NCBI RefSeq assembly: GCF_000974765.1
Contig: NZ_BBWU01000051.1
Coordinates: 88,713 to 152,712 of the forward strand
DNA from: Sphingomonas changbaiensis NBRC 104936
Lineage (GTDB): Bacteria > Pseudomonadota > Alphaproteobacteria > Sphingomonadales > Sphingomonadaceae
Direction: 5' to 3'
Length of the DNA: 64,000 bases
In this document: piece after piece, positions 27,353-36,610 of the stretch
Layout of the letters: each line of letters starts with the position of its first letter
How positions within the stretch are numbered: position 1 is the stretch's first letter
Notes under the pieces: model-generated
What the model saw: the letters and a program-made list of their open reading frames with translations, nothing else
Database searches by the model: none
What the model was told of the DNA's origin: nothing
Translations under genes and position numbers: made by a program

Positions 27353-28096
27353 CTAAAGCCGATCGAGCGTGAGAAGCGCCTTGTCGCCTTTCCAAAGCGT
27401 GTCGACCTGCGCGCGCGTGGCGGCGCTCGCCGCGGCGTCGCCCAGCGCGGCCTGGGCCTGAGCGCGGCCCCAGAGCACCCAGACATTGTCGGGCTGGCGG
27501 GCAAGCGCACGGCCGAACGCGGCATAGGCTTCGTGGGCGTCGCCGGCTTTCAGCAGCGACGCGCCGACGGCGGCATCGAGCGGCTGGAGCCAGATCGGCG
27601 CATCGGCCTTCGCCTCGATCTCCGCAGCGCGCCCGAAGCGCTGGGCGGCGCCGCGGTAATTCTTCGTGGCATAGTTGATGCGCGCGACGGCGACGTGCTC
27701 GGCAATCCGCAACTGCGGCGGCTCGTTGCCGAGGAATTTATCGCGCAGCGCCTCCTTGCGCATCAGCGCCAGCTCGTCGCGGGCCTGATCCACTTGCCCG
27801 CCCCGCGCCATGGCCTGGATCCGAAGCGCCCGCCAGATCTGGTGGAGCAGCAACTGGTCCGAGGTCGGTTCCGGCAGCTTCAGGAATTCGGCGCTGGGCA
27901 GGAATTGCGCCCGGATCTGAAGCGCCAGCGAACGGTCCGCATAGTCGGCCGATTTCTCCAGCCGGCCGGCGGCGGCGAGCGCTGTCGGCGCATCGCCCGT
28001 CTGCTCGGCGCTGATGGCGACGCGCTGTTCGCCGGCGACGGTCTGCGAAAAGGCGGGCGACGAGGCCAGCACCAGTGCAAGGATCAGCGTGCGCAT
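27353..28096 (-). CDS. Secreted TPR-repeat protein (247 aa)
   Basis: Start ATG 28096 gives MRTLILALVLASSPAFSQ, a clear signal peptide. The mature part is a run of helical pairs typical of tetratricopeptide repeats, e.g. NYRGAAQRFGRAAEIEAKAD and HEAYAAFGRALARQPDNVWVLWGRAQAQAALGD. It is probably a periplasmic scaffold or adaptor. The upstream extension of the frame lacks coding character. It is divergent from the peptidase gene at 28201. Confidence 0.8.
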   Translation of the reverse strand: MRTLILALVLASSPAFSQTVAGEQRVAISAEQTGDAPTALAAAGRLEKSADYADRSLALQIRAQFLPSAEFLKLPEPTSDQLLLHQIWRALRIQAMARGGQVDQARDELALMRKEALRDKFLGNEPPQLRIAEHVAVARINYATKNYRGAAQRFGRAAEIEAKADAPIWLQPLDAAVGASLLKAGDAHEAYAAFGRALARQPDNVWVLWGRAQAQAALGDAAASAATRAQVDTLWKGDKALLTLDRL

Positions 28097-28200
28097 AGAA
28101 CCCCCTTCTTGCGCAGCGACCGTAAGAGCAGCCATGGGGCTTGTCGACACGAGCGCGCTTCTGCAAACCGCCCGCTGCACATAAGAATTGAGAGGTCGCC

Positions 28201-29496
28201 TTGAAATATTTGCCTGCCGCCCTGCTGCTTGCCGCCGCCACACCTGTCCTTGCCGCGCTGAGCCCGGCCGAGCAGAAAATGACCAAGACCGTCGATGCCG
28301 AATATGAGCGGTCGGTCGCGCTGCTCGAAAAGCTGGTCAACCAGAACTCGGGCTCGCTGAACATCGAGGGCGTGACGAAGGTCGGCGAGATGATGCGCGC
28401 CGAGCTGGAGCCGCTGGGCTTTCAGGTGACCTGGATCCCGATGGGCGAGGTCAAGCGCGCCGGCCACATCGTCGCCGTCCACAAGGGCAACGGCAAGGGC
28501 AAGCGGATGCTGCTGATCGGGCACCTCGATACGGTGTTCGAGAAGGACTCGCCGTTCCAGACATTCGTGCGCAAGGGTGAGAAGGCGGAAGGTCCGGGCG
28601 CGGGCGACGACAAGGGCGGCATGGTCGTGATGGTCGCGGCCCTGCGCGCGATGCAGGCCGCGGGCACGCTGAAGGACGCCGATATCGAGATCGTGCTGAC
28701 CGGCGACGAAGAGGATTCGGGCGACCCGCACAGCATCTCGCGGCGCGACCTGGTCGCTGCCGGCAAGCGCGCGGACGCCGCGCTCGATTTCGAGGCCCTG
28801 TCGGTGATCGACGGCCAGGATTATGGCTCGATCGCGCGCCGCAGCTCGATCAGCTGGACCTTGAAGGTGACGGCCAAGAGCAGCCATTCGAGCGGCATCT
28901 TCACGCCGTCAGCGGGCGAAGGCGCGATCTATGCGGCGAGCCGCATCATCTCTGCCTTTCGCGACGAGCTGCGCGAGCCCAACCTGACCTACAATGTCGG
29001 GCTGATCGCGGGCGGCACCCAGGCCGCGTTCGACGCCGGCCAGATCCGCGCCACGGCGGCGGGCAAGACCAACATCATACCGTCGATTACGCTCGCCCGC
29101 GGCGACATCCGCACCCTGTCCGACGAGCAAAGCGACCGGGTCGAGGCCAAGATGAAGGCGATCGTCGGCCGCGCCTATCCGGGCGCGCAGGCAGAGATCA
29201 GCTTCGATCCCGGCTATCCGGCGATGGCGCCGACGGAGGGCAATCGGGCGCTGTTGCAAAAGCTGAACGGCGTGAACGCCGACCTGGGGCTGAAGGCGAT
29301 GCCCGCGCTCGACCCGCTGAAGCGCGGTGCCGGCGACATCGCCTTTGTCGCCAAGGACGTGGACGGGCTGGTCGGGCTCGGCACCGACAGCGACGGCGAT
29401 CATGCGCCGGGCGAGACGGTCGACCTCGATTCGATCCACCGCCAGGCCAAGCGCGCGGCGATCCTGATGACCCGGCTCAGCAAGGAATCGCGCTGA
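28201..29496 (+). CDS. Secreted M20-family metallopeptidase (glutamate carboxypeptidase-like)
   Basis: The 431-residue protein begins at TTG 28201 (GAGAGG 5 nt upstream) with a signal peptide ending near TPVLA. Metal-binding and catalytic motifs of M20 peptidases are present: IGHLDTVFEKDSPF (His/Asp), GAGDDKGGMVVM (bridging Asp) and TGDEEDSGDP (Glu-Glu). A dimerisation domain lies around residues 220-330. The subgroup resembles carboxypeptidase G2. It is likely to hydrolyse dipeptides or N-acyl amino acids in the periplasm. The exact substrate is unknown. Confidence 0.88.
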   Translation: MKYLPAALLLAAATPVLAALSPAEQKMTKTVDAEYERSVALLEKLVNQNSGSLNIEGVTKVGEMMRAELEPLGFQVTWIPMGEVKRAGHIVAVHKGNGKGKRMLLIGHLDTVFEKDSPFQTFVRKGEKAEGPGAGDDKGGMVVMVAALRAMQAAGTLKDADIEIVLTGDEEDSGDPHSISRRDLVAAGKRADAALDFEALSVIDGQDYGSIARRSSISWTLKVTAKSSHSSGIFTPSAGEGAIYAASRIISAFRDELREPNLTYNVGLIAGGTQAAFDAGQIRATAAGKTNIIPSITLARGDIRTLSDEQSDRVEAKMKAIVGRAYPGAQAEISFDPGYPAMAPTEGNRALLQKLNGVNADLGLKAMPALDPLKRGAGDIAFVAKDVDGLVGLGTDSDGDHAPGETVDLDSIHRQAKRAAILMTRLSKESR

Positions 29497-29517
29497 GGCG
29501 CAGACGAGGAGTCCCTG

Positions 29518-30039
29518 ATGTCCTTTGGTATCTACCAAGCCTCGGTGCCGGTGTTCGTGAACGCCCTCACCAACATGCGCGCCTGGCTCGACAAGGCCGC
29601 GGCGGAAAAGCCGGAAGCCGAGCTGGTCGAGGCGCGACTTGCGCCCGACATGCGGCCCCTCACATTCCAGTATCAAAGCGCCTCTGACTCGGCGAAATTC
29701 GCGGTTGCGCGGCTAACCGGTGTCGAGGCGCCGTCAATGCCCGATACCGAAGCGAGCTTCGCCGAGCTTAGGGAAAGGTGCGACAAGACGATCGCGTTCG
29801 TGAAAAGCGTGGATCCGTCCGCCTTCGCGGACAGCGCCGGCCGAACGGTCGAACTGAAATTCCCGAACGGTATGGGCTATCGCCTCGATGGCCAAAGCTA
29901 TCTGACCGGCTTCGCGCTGCCCAATTTCTTCTTCCACGTGACCACCGCATACGCGATCCTGCGGGCATCTGGCGTCAGCCTCGGCAAACCCGATTTCCTG
30001 CAGCATCTCGGGCAGCCGAACATCCAACCCGGAAGCTGA
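29518..30039 (+). CDS. DUF1993 domain protein
   Basis: The 173-aa soluble protein matches DUF1993: an N-terminal FGIYQASVPVFVNALTNMRAWLDKA and a C-terminal NFFFHVTTAYAILRASGVSLGKPDFL. This helical-bundle fold is related to DinB-like proteins. Function unknown. It lies 21 bp after the peptidase gene in the same direction, so it is probably co-transcribed. Confidence 0.85.
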   Translation: MSFGIYQASVPVFVNALTNMRAWLDKAAAEKPEAELVEARLAPDMRPLTFQYQSASDSAKFAVARLTGVEAPSMPDTEASFAELRERCDKTIAFVKSVDPSAFADSAGRTVELKFPNGMGYRLDGQSYLTGFALPNFFFHVTTAYAILRASGVSLGKPDFLQHLGQPNIQPGS

Positions 30040-30165
30040 TCGCGCCGCCTCGCCTCGATCCGGCGCCTGGCTAAACCGGCGCTGAACGCCGGGTTCAGGA
30101 CTGACTCACGCAGCCCCTTCTATTTTCGCGCGTTCGGGCATGGGGCGCGGAGACAGGAGAGTCAC

Positions 30166-31197
30166 ATGCGCAAACTCTTGATCGGGCTGCTGCTCGCCGC
30201 CACCGCGGCGTCGCCGGCCCTGGCGGACAAGGGTGGTCACGGCCACGGCGGCGGCGATCATGGCGGCGGTGGGCATGGCGGTCCGCACGGGGGCGGCAAC
30301 CCGCATTGGGGCGGCGGCAATCCGCATCGGGGTGGCGACAATGACCATGGCGGAGGCTGGAAGCATGCGGCTCCGGCGATGAGCTTCGCCGCCCCGGCCT
30401 TTCGCGGCAACAGAGGTGGACACGGGCCGCAGATAGCGCGCGGCTGGGAGCGCCCGGCCCCGTTCCGCGCCGCCCGCTTCGACGACAAGCAGGCGCGAAA
30501 GGCCTGGAAACACGAGGCGCAGGACCAGCGCAAATTCGCGCGGGCATGGGATCGCCAGGAGCGCTTTGGTCCTGCCCAGCGTGTCGTCCGGGTCGAACGC
30601 TACGTTCCGCCGCACATCGTCCGGTACGTCGAACCGCGCGTGGTCCGGTATGTCGAACCGCCCGTCCGCTACGTGCAGCCGCGCGTCGTCCGCTATGTCG
30701 CGCGGCCACCGGTCCGGTATGTGGCCCCGGTCCGGTATGCGACGCCGGTCCAATACGTGGCGCCGGTCCGCTATGCGCCGGTCTATGCGCAGCCAAATGC
30801 GGGTTATTGGCCCCGCCAGTACGGTTATGACGATTACACGCCGACCTACCCGGCAACCTATTATCACCCGGCGACCTATTACGGAGCCGCCGACTACTGG
30901 CCGGAGAGCTACAGCCCGATCGATCCGGCCTATCGCGCCGGTTCTGGCGGGCTGTTCGGCAGCGGCGGCAACGGCCTTCTCGGCGCGCTGCTGCCCATCG
31001 TGCTGCAGAGCATGATCGGCAGCAATATCGGCGGCCTCGGCTCCTATGGCTCGCTGGGCGGCTTCACCGGCCTCTACTCGCCGGACGTGCTGCCGCTGCA
31101 GGACGCGAGCTACGCGCCTTATGCCAACGGGCTTGGCAACACCGATCTCGCATCGCTGCTGCTGCCGTCGCTGTTGGGAAGCGGCTCGATCTTCTGA
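30166..31197 (+). CDS. Secreted His/Gly-rich protein with RYV-P repeats
   Basis: The 343-residue protein has a signal peptide ending at ALA, then a His/Gly-rich region (residues 22-65, many HGGG units). A basic middle region follows, then about ten imperfect repeats of VRYVEP/VRYVQP/VRYVAP/VRYAPV (about residues 142-205). A Tyr/Pro-rich stretch and a Gly/Leu-rich hydrophobic end complete it. Composition suggests an extracytoplasmic, possibly metal-binding or surface-associated protein. It resembles RcnB-type proteins only loosely; I see no RcnB domain. The gene is preceded by AGGAGAG. Confidence 0.75.
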   Translation: MRKLLIGLLLAATAASPALADKGGHGHGGGDHGGGGHGGPHGGGNPHWGGGNPHRGGDNDHGGGWKHAAPAMSFAAPAFRGNRGGHGPQIARGWERPAPFRAARFDDKQARKAWKHEAQDQRKFARAWDRQERFGPAQRVVRVERYVPPHIVRYVEPRVVRYVEPPVRYVQPRVVRYVARPPVRYVAPVRYATPVQYVAPVRYAPVYAQPNAGYWPRQYGYDDYTPTYPATYYHPATYYGAADYWPESYSPIDPAYRAGSGGLFGSGGNGLLGALLPIVLQSMIGSNIGGLGSYGSLGGFTGLYSPDVLPLQDASYAPYANGLGNTDLASLLLPSLLGSGSIF

Positions 31198-31232
31198 TCC
31201 GTGGCCTTGATCGGCATGGACGTTCGGCCCAC

Positions 31233-31811
31233 ATGACGCCCATGCTGATCGAGACCGAAACGACGCCCAATCCGGCGACGCTGAAATTCCTGCCGGGCCG
31301 TCCGGTGATGACCGGCGGCACGCGCGACTTTGCCAGCCCCGAGGAAGCGGAAAGCTCGCCTCTGGCGGAAGCCCTGTTCGATCTTGGCGACGTCGAAGGC
31401 GTCTTCTTCGGCTCCGATTTCGTGTCGGTCACCGCTGCGCCCGGCGGCGACTGGCGGGACCTGAAGCCGAATGTGCTGAGCGTGCTGCTCGATCATTTCT
31501 CGGGCGACATGCCGCTGTTCCGCGCCGGTTCCGCTGCCGGAATAGCGATCGAGGACGAAGCGCCGCTCGAAAATCCCGAAGACGCCGACATCGTCAGCCA
31601 GATCAAGGAGCTGATCGACACCCGCGTCCGCCCGGCGGTCGCCAATGACGGCGGCGACATCGTCTATCGCGGCTTCCAGCAGGGCACGGTGTTCCTGAAG
31701 ATGCAGGGCGCCTGTTCCGGCTGTCCGTCGTCAACCGCGACGCTGAAGCAGGGCATCGAGCAGCTGCTGAAATATTACGTGCCGGAAGTGACCGAGGTCC
31801 GGGCCGTCTGA
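31233..31811 (+). CDS. NifU-like iron-sulfur scaffold/carrier protein (Nfu type)
   Basis: The 192-aa protein has the Nfu N-terminal domain (ETETTPNPATLKFLPGRPVM) and a C-terminal NifU domain. The cluster-binding CxxC lies in GACSGCPSST. Nfu proteins deliver 4Fe-4S clusters to target enzymes, such as lipoyl synthase. A second ATG at 31242 gives the more usual MLIETE start. The stop overlaps the next start by one base (TGATG). Confidence 0.93.
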   Translation: MTPMLIETETTPNPATLKFLPGRPVMTGGTRDFASPEEAESSPLAEALFDLGDVEGVFFGSDFVSVTAAPGGDWRDLKPNVLSVLLDHFSGDMPLFRAGSAAGIAIEDEAPLENPEDADIVSQIKELIDTRVRPAVANDGGDIVYRGFQQGTVFLKMQGACSGCPSSTATLKQGIEQLLKYYVPEVTEVRAV

Positions 31812-32398
31812 TGCCTGCCTTATCCGATCAAGCGCTCGACCAGCTGTTTCGCACCGCGCGCACCTATAACGGCTATCTCGACCGGCCCGTCGCCGAAGGC
31901 CAGCTCCGCGCGATCTGGGACCTGATGAAGATGGGGCCGACTTCGGCCAACATGCTGCCGGCGCGGATCATCTGGTGCGTGAGCGACGACGCCAAGGCGA
32001 AGCTCGCGTCGTGCGCCTCGGCGAAGAATGGTGCCAAGATCGTCAAGGCGCCGGTCACCGCGATCATCGGCATGGAGGTGGATTTCCACGAACTGCTGCC
32101 GGAATTCTTCCCGCACGACCAGACCGCGAAGACATGGTTCCCCGATCCCGAGGTGCGCAAGATTCACGCGCTTCGCAACAGCTCACTGCAGGGCGGCTAT
32201 TTCATCATGGCGGCGCGGGCGCTGGGGCTCGATACCGGGCCGATGTCCGGCTTCGACAACGCCCGGGTGGATGAGCTGTTTTTCGCGGGCACGACCGTCA
32301 AGTCGAACTTCATCTCGACGCTTGGCTATGGCGATCCGTCGACGATCTTCGCCCGCTCGCCGCGCCCGGCGTTCGAACGCTTCAATCGCATCCTTTGA
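31811..32398 (+). CDS. Nitroreductase-family protein (RutE/malonic semialdehyde reductase-like)
   Basis: The 195-residue flavoprotein shows the RutE-type signatures RTYNGYLDRPV, GPTSANMLPARIIW and GYFIMAARALGLDTGPMSGFDN. These FMN enzymes reduce malonic semialdehyde or related small carbonyls or nitro groups with NAD(P)H. No other rut (pyrimidine-degradation) genes are nearby. It is coupled to the nfu stop upstream and overlaps the tsaB start downstream, so it belongs to one transcript. Confidence 0.88.
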   Translation: MPALSDQALDQLFRTARTYNGYLDRPVAEGQLRAIWDLMKMGPTSANMLPARIIWCVSDDAKAKLASCASAKNGAKIVKAPVTAIIGMEVDFHELLPEFFPHDQTAKTWFPDPEVRKIHALRNSSLQGGYFIMAARALGLDTGPMSGFDNARVDELFFAGTTVKSNFISTLGYGDPSTIFARSPRPAFERFNRIL

Positions 32399-33012
32399 GA
32401 CGGCTGGCGATCGAGACCGCGACCGAGGCCTGTTCGGTCGCGCTGTTCGAGGATGGACGGCTGATCGGCCACGTCCATGAATTGGTCGGCCGCGGCCATG
32501 CCGAGCGGCTGATTCCGATGATCGCCGAGCTGCCCGACAAAGGCCGTGCCGACTCGATCCTGGTCGATTGCGGTCCGGGCAGCTTCACCGGCGTGCGGGT
32601 CGGGCTGGCGGCGGCGCGCGCGCTGGCGCTCGCCTGGCGTGCGGAGGTTTCCGGTTATTCGTCGCTTGCGCTGATCGCGGCATCGGCGTTCGCGGAACCT
32701 GACGCTTTCGAAACGCTTTCCGTTGCAATCACCGGCGGACATGGCGAGTATTTCGTCCAGCGTTTCGAAAAGCAGGGAGTGCGCCCGATCACGCTGCTCG
32801 CGTCCTTGAAGCCCGACGACGCCGCGCGATTGTGCGGCACCGATGCGATCGCCGGATCGGGCGCCGACGCTTTGCGCGCAGCCGGCGCCGCCGGTCGGTC
32901 GATCGCGGTCGAGCCCGATGCGCGAAAGACCGTGCTGCTGCCGCCCGACCTCGCCGCCCTGCCGCCGAGCCCCATTTACGGACGCGCCCCCGATGCGCGT
33001 CTGCCTGGCTGA
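32395..33012 (+). CDS. tsaB: tRNA threonylcarbamoyladenosine biosynthesis protein TsaB
   Basis: The 205-aa ASKHA-fold protein has LAIETATEACSVALFE at its start and DCGPGSFTGVRVGLAAARALA at about 60-80, both typical for TsaB. It partners TsaD and TsaE in t6A37 modification of ANN-decoding tRNAs. The start is TTG 32395, which overlaps the preceding TGA stop (TTGA). rimI follows by 2 nt, a common pairing. Confidence 0.93.
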   Translation: MRRLAIETATEACSVALFEDGRLIGHVHELVGRGHAERLIPMIAELPDKGRADSILVDCGPGSFTGVRVGLAAARALALAWRAEVSGYSSLALIAASAFAEPDAFETLSVAITGGHGEYFVQRFEKQGVRPITLLASLKPDDAARLCGTDAIAGSGADALRAAGAAGRSIAVEPDARKTVLLPPDLAALPPSPIYGRAPDARLPG

Positions 33013-33014
33013 CC

Positions 33015-33494
33015 TTGGCAACCGATCTCGCCATCCGCGTCGAACCGGGCGGCATGGCCGACCTTTCCGATGTCATGATTGCGATGAGCGACGCGTTCGA
33101 TCCCGAATATGGCGAAGCGTGGACCGAGGCCCAGTGCGCCGGCATCCTCGGCATGCCGGGAAGCTGGTTGCTGATTGCGCGATCGGGCGCCGATCCCGCG
33201 GGCTTCGCGCTGCTCCGCACCGTTGCCGATGAAACCGAGCTGCTGTTGATTGCCGTCCGCAATCGCTATCGCCGGCAGGGCATCGCCCGCGCGCTGCTCG
33301 ACCAGGCGATCGGCGACGCCGCAGCCGACGGGGTGGAAATGCTGCATCTGGAGGTGCGCGACGGCAATCCGGCGGTCGAGCTTTATCGCGGCGCCGGGTT
33401 CGTCCCAATCGGCGTCCGCCGCGCCTATTACCGCGGCCGAAGCGGCAAAGTCTTCGACGCATTGACCTTCAAAAGACGTCTTGGCGTCAACTGA
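33015..33494 (+). CDS. rimI: RimI-type GNAT N-acetyltransferase
   Basis: With the TTG start at 33015 the protein has 159 residues. It carries the acetyl-CoA loop RNRYRRQGIARALLDQAI and the late HLEVRDGNPAVELYRGAGFVPIG block of RimI. The family acetylates protein N-termini, classically ribosomal S18. Start choice is uncertain: the in-frame ATG at 33051 is shorter, and the longer upstream frame overlaps tsaB entirely. It lies directly after tsaB. Confidence 0.88.
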   Translation: MATDLAIRVEPGGMADLSDVMIAMSDAFDPEYGEAWTEAQCAGILGMPGSWLLIARSGADPAGFALLRTVADETELLLIAVRNRYRRQGIARALLDQAIGDAAADGVEMLHLEVRDGNPAVELYRGAGFVPIGVRRAYYRGRSGKVFDALTFKRRLGVN

Positions 33495-33522
33495 CGGCGG
33501 ATCATCATTTTCGGCTTGAACT

Positions 33523-33542
33523 CATGTCGACTTCAAGACATG
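33523..33542. promoter_or_regulatory. Candidate operator palindrome upstream of mucR
   Basis: CATGTC-N8-GACATG is a perfect 6+6 palindrome, 55 bp before the mucR start. MucR-family regulators often control their own gene, so autoregulation is possible. A TTGAAC stretch just upstream may be part of a promoter. Inference only. Confidence 0.3.
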
Positions 33543-33596
33543 GGCAGTTCCGACCATCTTTCCGATGATCGCCCCAAGACGAGAGACAAAAGTCCG

Positions 33597-34013
33597 ATGA
33601 CCGAACAATCCGAAATGAAAGAAACGCTGATCACGCTGACCGCCGACATTGTCGCCGCGCACGTCAGCAACAACAGCGTTGCGGTGAATGATCTGCCGAC
33701 GCTGATTTCGAACGTTCACACGGCGCTGACGGCGCTGGGCGGCCCGCCGCCGCAGCCGGAAACCAAGCCCGAGCCCAAAGTGTCGATCCGCGCTTCGGTC
33801 AAGCCCGACTATATCGTCTGCCTGGAAGACGGCAAAAAGCTGAAAATGCTGAAGCGTCACCTGATGACGCACTACAACATGACCCCGGACCAGTATCGGG
33901 CCAAGTGGAACCTGCCCGCCGACTATCCGATGGTCGCGCCGAACTATGCCGAGCAGCGCCGCACGCTCGCCAAGAAGATCGGCCTCGGCACCAAGCGTCG
34001 CCGCGGGCGGTAA
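33597..34013 (+). CDS. mucR: MucR/Ros-family transcriptional regulator
   Basis: The 138-residue protein has the family N-terminal helix (LITLTADIVAAHVSNNSV) and the zinc-finger-like DNA-binding part PDYIVCLEDGKKLKMLKRHLMTHYNMTPDQYRAKWNL. The expected C-x2-C pair reads C-x2-D, with His residues kept in RHLMTHY. It ends in a basic tail (KRRRGR). Family members are global repressors of surface, motility and cell-cycle genes. ATG 33597 fits the family; an upstream start is spurious. A hairpin terminator follows. Confidence 0.93.
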   Translation: MTEQSEMKETLITLTADIVAAHVSNNSVAVNDLPTLISNVHTALTALGGPPPQPETKPEPKVSIRASVKPDYIVCLEDGKKLKMLKRHLMTHYNMTPDQYRAKWNLPADYPMVAPNYAEQRRTLAKKIGLGTKRRRGR

Positions 34014-34022
34014 GCGCCTTCA

Positions 34023-34049
34023 GCCCCTCCCCTTCACGGGAGGGGCTTT
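34023..34049 (+). terminator. Hairpin terminator after mucR
   Basis: GCCCCTCCC-CTTCAC-GGGAGGGGC followed by TTTCC lies 10 bp after the mucR stop. The stem is a single palindromic arm of the CCCCTCCC repeat family, apparently used as a terminator. Confidence 0.6.
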
Positions 34050-34091
34050 CCATGCCTTTCCCCTTTTCCCCAAACGCATTACACCGACGTC

Positions 34092-34514
34092 ATGCATCGC
34101 AAGATCGACGTCGAAGCCCTGTGCGCTGAAAAGGGGCTGCGCATCACCGACCAGCGCAAGGTGATCGCCCGCGTCATATCGGAATCCGAAGATCATCCGG
34201 ACGTGGAGAAGGTCCACGCGCGCGCCGCGTCGATCGATCCCGGCATTTCGATCGCGACCGTCTATCGCACCGTCCGTCTGTTCGAAGAGGCGGGCATTCT
34301 CGAGCGCCATGATTTCGGCGATGGCCGCGCCCGCTACGAAGCGGCCCCCGAAGCGCACCACGATCACCTGATCGACGTGGAAACCGGCCGGGTCATCGAG
34401 TTTGTCGATCCGGAACTTGAACTGCTGCAACGGCAGATCGCAGAGAAGCTGGGTTTCCGCCTCGTCGATCACCGAATGGAGCTTTATGGCGTCGCGCTCG
34501 ATCGCAAAGGGTGA
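34092..34514 (+). CDS. fur: Fur-family metal-responsive regulator
   Basis: The 140-aa protein has a Fur winged-helix domain (GLRITDQRKVIARVI, IATVYRTVRLFEEAGIL) and the metal site HHDHLI. The C-x2-C pair usually following HHDHLIC is absent (HHDHLIDVETG), as in alphaproteobacterial Fur/Mur proteins. It may therefore respond to iron or manganese. It lies alone between the mucR terminator and the plsC gene. Confidence 0.9.
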   Translation: MHRKIDVEALCAEKGLRITDQRKVIARVISESEDHPDVEKVHARAASIDPGISIATVYRTVRLFEEAGILERHDFGDGRARYEAAPEAHHDHLIDVETGRVIEFVDPELELLQRQIAEKLGFRLVDHRMELYGVALDRKG

Positions 34515-34519
34515 AGCAA

Positions 34520-34543
34520 GCCCCTCCCCCGAAGTGGAGGGGC
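34520..34543. repeat. Solo CCCCTCCC arm between fur and plsC
   Basis: AGCCCCTCC and GGAGGGGCT form a short hairpin. Its right half, GGAGGGG, ends 3 nt before the plsC ATG and so overlaps the expected ribosome binding site. Confidence 0.6.
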
Positions 34544-34545
34544 TG

Positions 34546-35280
34546 ATGAGACATGTGCGCGGCTGCGCACGCCTGCTGGCGTTGGCCCTTGCCTGCGCTT
34601 TCTGCGTCGCCGCTCACCTGCTGACGAGGGCGCTCCGTATGCAATCGCATTGGCCGCAGCGCTGCCTGGGCTGGACCGCGCGCATCTGCGGCGCCGTCGT
34701 CGAGCTGCGCGGAAGACCGCTGGCGCACGACGTCCTGTTCGTCTCAAATCACACGAGTTGGCTGGACATTCCGATCATCGCCGGCGCGACCGGGACCGCG
34801 TTCGTTGCGAACTCCGGCGTCCGGGACTGGCCGCTGATCGGCTGGCTCGCGGGTCTCAATAATACCGTTTACGTCGACCGCACCGATCGCAAGGGCGTGC
34901 AGGCGCAGATCGATATCATCCGCCAGGCGCTCGCCCGGCACCAGCCGATCGCGATCTTCCCCGAAGGGACGACGTCGAACGGGCTGGACCTGCTGCCGTT
35001 CAAGCCGTCGCTGCTCGAAGTGCTCGCATCCACTCCGCGCGCGATCCGGGTGCAGCCGCTCAGGATCGATTATGGCGCTGCCCGCGATCTGGCCTGGATC
35101 GACGACGAGCCCGCGCCGCGCAATGCCTGGCGCGTGCTGACGCGGCCCGGCCGCTTCGTCGTCCGGCTCGAATGCCTCGACCCCTTCTCGCCGGCCGAGA
35201 TCGGCGACCGCAAGGCAGTCGCGGCGGAGGCGCGGCGCCGGATTCTCGCGGCTTCCGCGCGGAGCCCGTCAGGCGTATAG
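34546..35280 (+). CDS. plsC: 1-acyl-sn-glycerol-3-phosphate acyltransferase
   Basis: The 244-residue protein starts with a hydrophobic membrane anchor (about 8-26). It has the acyltransferase motifs NHTSWLD (H-x4-D) and FPEGTTSNG. It would acylate lysophosphatidic acid to phosphatidic acid at the inner membrane; ornithine-lipid OlsA-type activity is an alternative. Start ATG 34546 is preferred because the longer frame overlaps fur. miaB starts 8 nt after its stop. Confidence 0.9.
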   Translation: MRHVRGCARLLALALACAFCVAAHLLTRALRMQSHWPQRCLGWTARICGAVVELRGRPLAHDVLFVSNHTSWLDIPIIAGATGTAFVANSGVRDWPLIGWLAGLNNTVYVDRTDRKGVQAQIDIIRQALARHQPIAIFPEGTTSNGLDLLPFKPSLLEVLASTPRAIRVQPLRIDYGAARDLAWIDDEPAPRNAWRVLTRPGRFVVRLECLDPFSPAEIGDRKAVAAEARRRILAASARSPSGV

Positions 35281-35288
35281 GCGCGCCG

Positions 35289-36599
35289 GTGAATCGCTCC
35301 CCCAAGACCTACCGCGTCAAATCCTTCGGCTGCCAGATGAACGTCTATGACGGCGAGCGGATGGCCGAATTGCTCGACGCCCAGGGCCTCACGGCCACGG
35401 ATGGCGACGACGCCGATCTCGTCGTCCTGAACACCTGCCATATTCGCGAAAAGGCGGCCGAGAAGGTCTATTCCGATATCGGCCGCCTGCGCCGCGACGA
35501 CGGCAGCCGGCCGCTGGTTGCCGTCGCCGGTTGCGTCGCTCAGGCCGAAGGCGCGGAAATCCACCGTCGCACCAAGGATGTCGATATCGTGGTTGGCCCG
35601 CAGGCCTATCACCGGCTGCCGGAGCTGGTCGCCGACGCCGCACAGGGCAGGCGCGTGGCCGACACCGACATGCCGGCGGACTCGAAGTTCGACGCGCTGC
35701 CGAAACGCGCGCGGCAGGTGCGGCCGAGCGCATTCCTCACCGTCCAGGAAGGCTGCGATAAATTCTGCACCTATTGCGTCGTGCCCTACACGCGCGGCGC
35801 CGAGGTCTCGCGGCCATGGGCCGCGATCGTCGACGAGGCGAAGGCGCTGGTCGACGCCGGCGCGCGCGAGATCACGCTGCTCGGCCAGAACGTCAATGCC
35901 TGGAGCGACGGCGGACGCGGGCTGCACGACCTGATCGAGGAATTGGCAAAGCTGCCTGCCCTCGCCCGCATTCGCTACACCACCAGTCATCCCAACGACA
36001 TGGCTGACGGGCTGATCGCGGCCCATCGCGACATCGACAAGCTGATGCCGTTCCTGCATCTGCCGGTGCAGTCGGGCAGCGACCGCATCCTGAAGGCAAT
36101 GAATCGCAGCCACACGTCGGAGTCGTACCTCCGCATCCTCGACAAGGTGCGCGCGGCGCGGCCGGACATCGCGATCTCGGGCGATTATATCGTCGGCTTC
36201 CCCGGCGAGACCGATGAGGACTTCGAAGCGACGCTGGAGATCGTCCGCCGCATCGGCCATTCGATGGCGTTCAGCTTCAAATACTCGCCGCGCCCCGGCA
36301 CGCCGGCGGCAACGATGCCGGACCAGATCGCGCCGGAGGTGATGGATGAACGCCTCCAACGCCTCCAGGCGCTGATCGTCGAGCAGCAGCTCGCGTTCAA
36401 CCGGCGGACGGTCGGCGCCCGCACCTCGGTGCTGCTCGAGCGCCCCGGCCGCCATCCCGGCCAGCTGATCGGCAAGTCGCCGTGGCTGCAGTCGATTGTT
36501 GTGGATGAAGGGGCCGTCGGCGATCTTTTGGACGTGGACATTGTCGCGGCGGGACCGAATAGTCTGACGGGCGTTCTGACTCGCAAACAGGCCGCCTGA
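35289..36599 (+). CDS. miaB: tRNA-2-methylthio-N6-dimethylallyladenosine synthase
   Basis: The 436-aa radical-SAM methylthiotransferase has the N-terminal cluster domain ([27 protein letters not shown]), the radical-SAM CxxxCxxC in [16 protein letters not shown] and a C-terminal TRAM domain. It adds the ms2 group to i6A37 in tRNA; the isopentenyl group comes from MiaA, encoded at 53246. GTG 35289 gives the expected short N-terminus before the first Cys motif. Confidence 0.96.
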   Translation: MNRSPKTYRVKSFGCQMNVYDGERMAELLDAQGLTATDGDDADLVVLNTCHIREKAAEKVYSDIGRLRRDDGSRPLVAVAGCVAQAEGAEIHRRTKDVDIVVGPQAYHRLPELVADAAQGRRVADTDMPADSKFDALPKRARQVRPSAFLTVQEGCDKFCTYCVVPYTRGAEVSRPWAAIVDEAKALVDAGAREITLLGQNVNAWSDGGRGLHDLIEELAKLPALARIRYTTSHPNDMADGLIAAHRDIDKLMPFLHLPVQSGSDRILKAMNRSHTSESYLRILDKVRAARPDIAISGDYIVGFPGETDEDFEATLEIVRRIGHSMAFSFKYSPRPGTPAATMPDQIAPEVMDERLQRLQALIVEQQLAFNRRTVGARTSVLLERPGRHPGQLIGKSPWLQSIVVDEGAVGDLLDVDIVAAGPNSLTGVLTRKQAA

Positions 36600-36610
36600 T
36601 TAGGAGGTGC

